Assembly: GCF_000685075.1 (NCBI RefSeq)
Contig: NZ_BAYD01000042.1
Coordinates: forward strand, 1 to 64,000
Source: Paraburkholderia oxyphila NBRC 105797
GTDB lineage: Bacteria; Pseudomonadota; Gammaproteobacteria; Burkholderiales; Burkholderiaceae
Direction of reading: 5' to 3'
Length of the DNA: 64,000 bases
Both the position numbers and the translations under genes were made by a program. Shown piece after piece: positions 60,211-64,000 of the stretch (its first letter is position 1; every line of letters starts with the position of its first letter). Under the pieces are notes generated by a model. It did not search any database and was not told where the DNA came from. It worked only from the letters and a program-made list of their open reading frames with translations.

Positions 60211-60332
60211 ATTCCCCGCGGCCCGTGCTGCATGCGGTGCAGCGCGGCGTCTTTCAGGCTGATCCAGCAAGCAGCCACAGTGCTTCGCAGATCTCAACAG
60301 TTGTTTCTCGTCACCCCTTCGAGGATACGTTC

Positions 60333-61499
60333 ATGACCATCAGGAAGCTGCCCCTCGCGCTCGCCGTCTCGCTCGTCTTTGCCGCCCCCGCCATGGCGCA
60401 GGAAACCGCCGTGCATATCGGCTATTCCGGACCGCTCTCCGGCGGCGCCGCGAAGTATGGCCAGGAGGTGCTCGAAGGCATGCAGATGGCCGTGGCCGAA
60501 ATCAATCAAGCCGGGCTGGTGGTGGGCGGCAAGAAGGTGAAGCTCGACGTGGTTGCACTCGACGACCAGTACAACCCGAGCGAAACCGCCATCAACGTGC
60601 GCCGTCTCGTGCAGGAAGACAACGCGCCCGTGGTGCTGGTACCGCACTCCGGTGGATGCTACGCAGTCCAGACCATCAATCAGCAGCTCAAGGTCCTGCT
60701 GCTCGGCTACACCAGCGTGCCGCAGCTCGCCGCGCGCGGCAATCCGCTGACCATCCGCATTCCGCCCGAGTTCACCTCGTACACCCCGGCGTTCGTGAAG
60801 TACGAAATGAGCAAGTACGGCAAGGAAGTGGCCATCGCGAGCACCGACACCGACTACGGCAAAGCCTGGACCGCCGCATTCAAGCCCGCATGGCAGGCCG
60901 CGGGCGGCACGATCGTCGCCGACAGCCCGCTGTCGTATAACCGCGCGACGGACTTCTACAGCGGCGTGAGCCGCGTGCTCGCCGCCAAGCCCAAGGTGAT
61001 CTTCGTGGGCGGCCCCTCCGAGCCCACGGGCCTCATCATTCGCCAGGCACGCGAACTGGGCTACAAGGGCGGCTTTGCGATCATGGACCAGGCGAAGCTC
61101 GATGAAGTCGCGAAGATCGCGGGCGGCTATGGCGCGCTCGAGGGCTCGATCGGCGTGATGCCGGTGGGCGACGATCCCTCGCCCGACGCCAAGGCTTTCG
61201 TCGCGCGCTTTGCCAAGACCCATGACGGCCGCATGCCGACTCAGGAAGCCTCGCTCAACTACACGGCAGTGTGGGCGACCGCGCAGGCGATGAAACTCGC
61301 GGGCACGACCACCGACGCCGCCGCGATCCGCAAGGTCTTCGATCAGGCCGTCAAGTCGCTCCCGCCGCAGAACAATCCCAATACGCTCTCGGGCGTGGAT
61401 GCGCGCGGCGGCATGACCATGGGCCGGCCGGTGGTGGCGGTGGTGGAAGGCGGCAGCATCAAGACCCTGCCCGACACGGCGCTCGCCGCAGCGAAGTAA
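60333..61499 (+). CDS. Periplasmic branched-chain amino acid-type substrate-binding protein
   Basis: A 388-residue LivJ/LivK-type binding protein. The signal peptide (KLPLALAVSLVFAAPAMA/Q) precedes VHIGYSGPLSGGAAKYGQ and EVLEGMQMAVAEINQAGLVV, then LVQEDNAPVVLVPHSGG and AIASTDTDYGKAW-like strands. The ligand cannot be read. The acyl-CoA synthetase and dehydrogenase genes beyond suggest an aromatic or branched acid rather than an amino acid. Confidence 0.9.
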   Translation: MTIRKLPLALAVSLVFAAPAMAQETAVHIGYSGPLSGGAAKYGQEVLEGMQMAVAEINQAGLVVGGKKVKLDVVALDDQYNPSETAINVRRLVQEDNAPVVLVPHSGGCYAVQTINQQLKVLLLGYTSVPQLAARGNPLTIRIPPEFTSYTPAFVKYEMSKYGKEVAIASTDTDYGKAWTAAFKPAWQAAGGTIVADSPLSYNRATDFYSGVSRVLAAKPKVIFVGGPSEPTGLIIRQARELGYKGGFAIMDQAKLDEVAKIAGGYGALEGSIGVMPVGDDPSPDAKAFVARFAKTHDGRMPTQEASLNYTAVWATAQAMKLAGTTTDAAAIRKVFDQAVKSLPPQNNPNTLSGVDARGGMTMGRPVVAVVEGGSIKTLPDTALAAAK

Positions 61500-61503
61500 C
61501 GGC

Positions 61504-61546
61504 GGCAAGCCCGCGCGCAGGCATCGTGCCTTCGCGCGGACTTGCC
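61504..61546. terminator. Bidirectional hairpin terminator
   Basis: A long stem GGCAAG-CCGCGCG (61504-61517) pairs with CGCGCGG-CTTGCC (61533-61546), with one mismatch. It lies between the convergent binding-protein and acyl-CoA synthetase genes. Confidence 0.65.
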
Positions 61547-61553
61547 TTGACGA

Positions 61554-63119
61554 TCAAGCGTTCGATGACTTGAAGCTTTCGCGCAATTCGCGCTTGAGCA
61601 CCTTGCCGATCGCGCTGCGCGGCAGCGTGTCGACCACCACCACCTCGGCGAGCCGCTGCATCTTCCCCAGCTGCTCGTTGGCCCACGCCGCGATCGCCTG
61701 GGCATCCGACGCGGCCGTCTCGCGCAACGTGACGAAAGCCACGGGCGTTTCGCCCCAGCGCTCCGAGCTCACACCCACCACAGCAGCCTCCGCCACTTCG
61801 GGGTGCGTGAGCAGCACCTGCTCGAGATCGCTCGGATAAATATTGAAGCCACCCGAGATGATCATGTCCTTCCTGCGGTCCATGAGCACGAGAAAGCCGT
61901 CCTCGTCGAAACGGCCGACGTCGCCGGTGCGAATGAAGCGCTGGCCGTCACGGTCGTACCATTCGGCCTCGCTGGTCTTCTCGGGCTGCCGGTAGTAGCC
62001 CGTCATCATGGTGGGCGAACGCCCCACGATCTCGCCGATACTGCCAGGCTCCAGTTCCTTGCCCTCCGGATCGATCAGGCGCATCTCGTGGCCTGGCATG
62101 GGGCGGCCCACGGTATGGAGCTTGTGCGGGAACTCGTCCGCGCACAGCTCGCACGAAGCGCCGCCTTCGGTCATGCCGTAGAACTCCGTGAGGCTGCCCG
62201 GCCAGCGGCGCAGCACTTCCGCCTTGAGGCGCGCGCCGAACGGCGCACTCGTGCAGGACTTCGAAACGAAGCTCGACAGGTCGTAGCGATCGAAATCGGG
62301 GTCGGCCAGCAGGCGCTGATACTGCACGGGCACCAGCATGGTGTGCGTCGCGCGATGGCGCTGCGCCAGCTCGAGATAGCGCTTCGTCTCGAACTTCGGC
62401 ATCAGCACCACGGTGCCGCCCAGCGCGAGCGTGGGAAAGAAGCTCACGAGCGTGGTGTTCGAATAGAGCGGCGTGGAGATCAGCGTGACCGCCTCGGGAC
62501 CGTAGCCGCGCGCAACAGTGCGCAACGCGTACGCAAAGCGCATCGCATGCGACTGGACGATGCCCTTGGGCATGCCCGTCGTGCCCGACGAATAGATGAT
62601 GTTGAAGGCCCATGCGGGCTGGATCTCGACGTGACGCGGAGCCGTCCCGCGCGGCGCGAGCCAGCCCTCGATGCCGGCAGGCTCCTTGGTGTCGCCGTGT
62701 GCGTCCAGCAACACCGTGCGCACCGTGGGCGGCGTGGCCGCGCTTTTCAGCGCTTCACGCACCGATTCATCGAGAAATAGCACGCGCGCGCCGGAGTTCT
62801 CGATCATCCCAGCAAGGCTGTCGGGATGAGAGGATGGCGCCAGCGGCGCGACGGCCGCGCCCGCGCGCAGCGCTCCGAGAAACACCGCGGCATACCACGG
62901 CGACGCGCCCGCGCAAATGGCGACCACGTCCTCGGGCGCGATGCCGTCGCGTTGCAGCGCGCTCGCGCACTGGTCGATCATCGCATCGAATTCCGCGTAG
63001 CTATAGCGCTTGTCGTCACAGATCAGCGCGGCGCGTTCCCCCTGCTCGCGCGCCCACTTGCGGATTTGCTCGCCTATGCTCACGAAGGGCGCGTCGTAAG
63101 GGCTTGAAGAAACGTTCAT
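61554..63119 (-). CDS. AMP-dependent acyl-CoA synthetase/ligase
   Basis: A 521-residue ANL-family enzyme. The P-loop is IIYSSGTTGMPKGIVQSH, with TEFYGMTEGG as A5 motif and RTGDVGRFDEDGFLVLMDRR then KDMIISGGFNIYPSDLEQVL as the hinge region. The catalytic Lys lies near the end (PRSAIGKVLKREL). It activates a carboxylic acid to its CoA thioester through an acyl-AMP. It follows the acyl-CoA dehydrogenase gene by 18 bp on the minus strand. Confidence 0.92.
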   Translation of the reverse strand: MNVSSSPYDAPFVSIGEQIRKWAREQGERAALICDDKRYSYAEFDAMIDQCASALQRDGIAPEDVVAICAGASPWYAAVFLGALRAGAAVAPLAPSSHPDSLAGMIENSGARVLFLDESVREALKSAATPPTVRTVLLDAHGDTKEPAGIEGWLAPRGTAPRHVEIQPAWAFNIIYSSGTTGMPKGIVQSHAMRFAYALRTVARGYGPEAVTLISTPLYSNTTLVSFFPTLALGGTVVLMPKFETKRYLELAQRHRATHTMLVPVQYQRLLADPDFDRYDLSSFVSKSCTSAPFGARLKAEVLRRWPGSLTEFYGMTEGGASCELCADEFPHKLHTVGRPMPGHEMRLIDPEGKELEPGSIGEIVGRSPTMMTGYYRQPEKTSEAEWYDRDGQRFIRTGDVGRFDEDGFLVLMDRRKDMIISGGFNIYPSDLEQVLLTHPEVAEAAVVGVSSERWGETPVAFVTLRETAASDAQAIAAWANEQLGKMQRLAEVVVVDTLPRSAIGKVLKRELRESFKSSNA

Positions 63120-63137
63120 GTCGTCGTGCTCCGCTGC

Positions 63138-64000
63138 TCAAAGGTAGGCCGCGAGTTCCATCTTGGCGATCGCATTGCGATGGACTTCGTCGGGGCCGTC
63201 CGCGAGCCGGATCGTGCGCGCATTCGCATAGGCGCGCGCGAGCCCGAAGTCGTCGCTGACACCGGCGCCTCCATGCGCCTGGATGGCCCAGTCGATCACC
63301 TGGCACGCCATGTTGGGCGCGGCGACCTTGATCATCGCAATCTCCTTGCGCGCCGCCTTGTTGCCGACCGTGTCCATCTTCCACGCCGCATGCAGCACGA
63401 GGAAGCGCGCCTGATCGATGAGGATACGCGCATTGGCGATACGCTCGCGCGTCACGCCCTGGTCGGCAATCGCGCGGCCGAACGCAGTGCGCTTCGTCGT
63501 GCGGCGGCACATGGCTTCGAGCGCCCGCTCGGCGCGGCCGATCAACCGCATGCAGTGATGGATGCGCCCAGGCCCGAGCCGCCCCTGCGCGATCTCGAAG
63601 CCGCGCCCTTCGCCCAGCAGCACATTGTCCACCGGCACGCGCACGTTCTCGAACAGCACCTCGGCGTGGCCGTGCGGCGCGTCGTCATAACCGAACACGG
63701 GCAAATGGCGCAACACCGTCACGCCTGGCGTATCGAGCGGCACCAGCACCATCGACTGGCGCCGATGACGGTCCGCGCCCTCGGGATCGGTCTTGCCCAT
63801 GAAGATCAGAATTTTGCAGCGCGGATCGTTCGCGCCCGAGGTCCACCATTTGCGCGCGTTGATCACGTAGTGGCTGCCATCGCGCTCGATGCGCGCCTCG
63901 ATATTGGTCGCGTCCGACGACGCCACGGCCGGCTCGGTCATCGCAAAGCCCGAGCGGATCTTGCCCTCCAGCAGCGGCGTGAGCCATGCGTGCTGTTGCG
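63138..64000 (-). CDS. Acyl-CoA dehydrogenase, partial (N-terminus beyond the window)
   Basis: The frame runs off the right edge, so only the C-terminal two thirds (about 287 residues) is present. Visible are the FAD/substrate segment MTEPAVASSDATNIE, NARKWWTSGANDPRCK, VPVDNVLLGEGRGFEIAQGR, RTAFGRAIADQGVTRERIA and the C-terminal IDWAIQAHGGAGVSDDFGLA. This is the ACAD10/11-like branch. It would oxidise the CoA ester made by the adjacent synthetase. Confidence 0.9.
   Translation of the reverse strand, partial: QQHAWLTPLLEGKIRSGFAMTEPAVASSDATNIEARIERDGSHYVINARKWWTSGANDPRCKILIFMGKTDPEGADRHRRQSMVLVPLDTPGVTVLRHLPVFGYDDAPHGHAEVLFENVRVPVDNVLLGEGRGFEIAQGRLGPGRIHHCMRLIGRAERALEAMCRRTTKRTAFGRAIADQGVTRERIANARILIDQARFLVLHAAWKMDTVGNKAARKEIAMIKVAAPNMACQVIDWAIQAHGGAGVSDDFGLARAYANARTIRLADGPDEVHRNAIAKMELAAYL

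Noticed and set aside
1..64000. CRISPR arrays, insertion sequences, integrases, tRNA or rRNA genes
   Set aside because: Looked for on both strands; no regularly spaced repeat array, transposase or recombinase motif, or tRNA cloverleaf was recognised, despite several truncated genes.

Overview
The window looks like a chromosomal accessory region of a Burkholderiales bacterium, most like Paraburkholderia or Caballeronia. The basis is two Burkholderia-type trimeric porins (mature ends starting QSSVTLYG), GC-rich coding with the usual long antisense shadow frames, six intact LysR regulators, several glutathione S-transferases, and a complete Liv-type ABC transporter. No tRNA, rRNA, phage, insertion sequence or CRISPR array was recognised. 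There are, however, at least seven truncated or decayed genes, so the region has been reshuffled.

Layout. (1) 0.2-7.1 kb: a divergent lpxA paralogue, then what looks like a decayed small-molecule locus: the C-terminal half of an amino-acid-oxygenase-like protein, two MFS exporters, a haem-oxygenase-like diiron enzyme and an AraC regulator. (2) 7.3-24.5 kb: an oxidoreductase-rich catabolic region with LysR regulators, MDR and SDR dehydrogenases, a cupin, a YciI protein, an intradiol dioxygenase, a VOC protein, an Old Yellow Enzyme, an exported alpha/beta hydrolase, a glutathionyl-hydroquinone reductase and a LigF-like GST. (3) 24.7-34.1 kb: a set of genes that share a LacI-type operator, TGCAAYCGRTTGCA. 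It covers dctA, a four-gene operon (intradiol dioxygenase, SDR, BKACE, MDR), a gamma-carbonic-anhydrase-like gene with a membrane protein, and a porin. The lacI-family gene lies inside it. (4) 34.2-45.7 kb: three more GSTs, a maleylacetate reductase, glutathione reductase, a second glutathionyl-hydroquinone reductase, two exported hydrolases, Dabb and VOC proteins, and fragments of a nitroreductase, a GST and an AraC regulator. (5) 45.7-54.6 kb: a tight minus-strand cluster of TonB receptor, CX5R phosphatase, GPH-type MFS, metallophosphodiesterase, exbB, exbD and tonB, divergent from a regulator with two TetR domains in one chain. (6) 55.3-64 kb: a second porin, livHMGF plus a binding protein, an acyl-CoA synthetase and the start of an acyl-CoA dehydrogenase that runs off the window.

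How the genes may work together (inference). Regions 2-4 read as glutathione-assisted aromatic catabolism. GSTs would form or remove glutathione adducts, the two CPWA-motif reductases would free hydroquinones from glutathione, Gor would recycle GSSG, intradiol enzymes of the hydroxyquinol/catechol type would open the ring, and maleylacetate reductase or BKACE would lead to central metabolites. Region 5 looks like a self-contained import and dephosphorylation system for a phosphorylated, possibly phosphodiester, compound with its own energy-transducing complex. Substrates are not established by sequence for either system.
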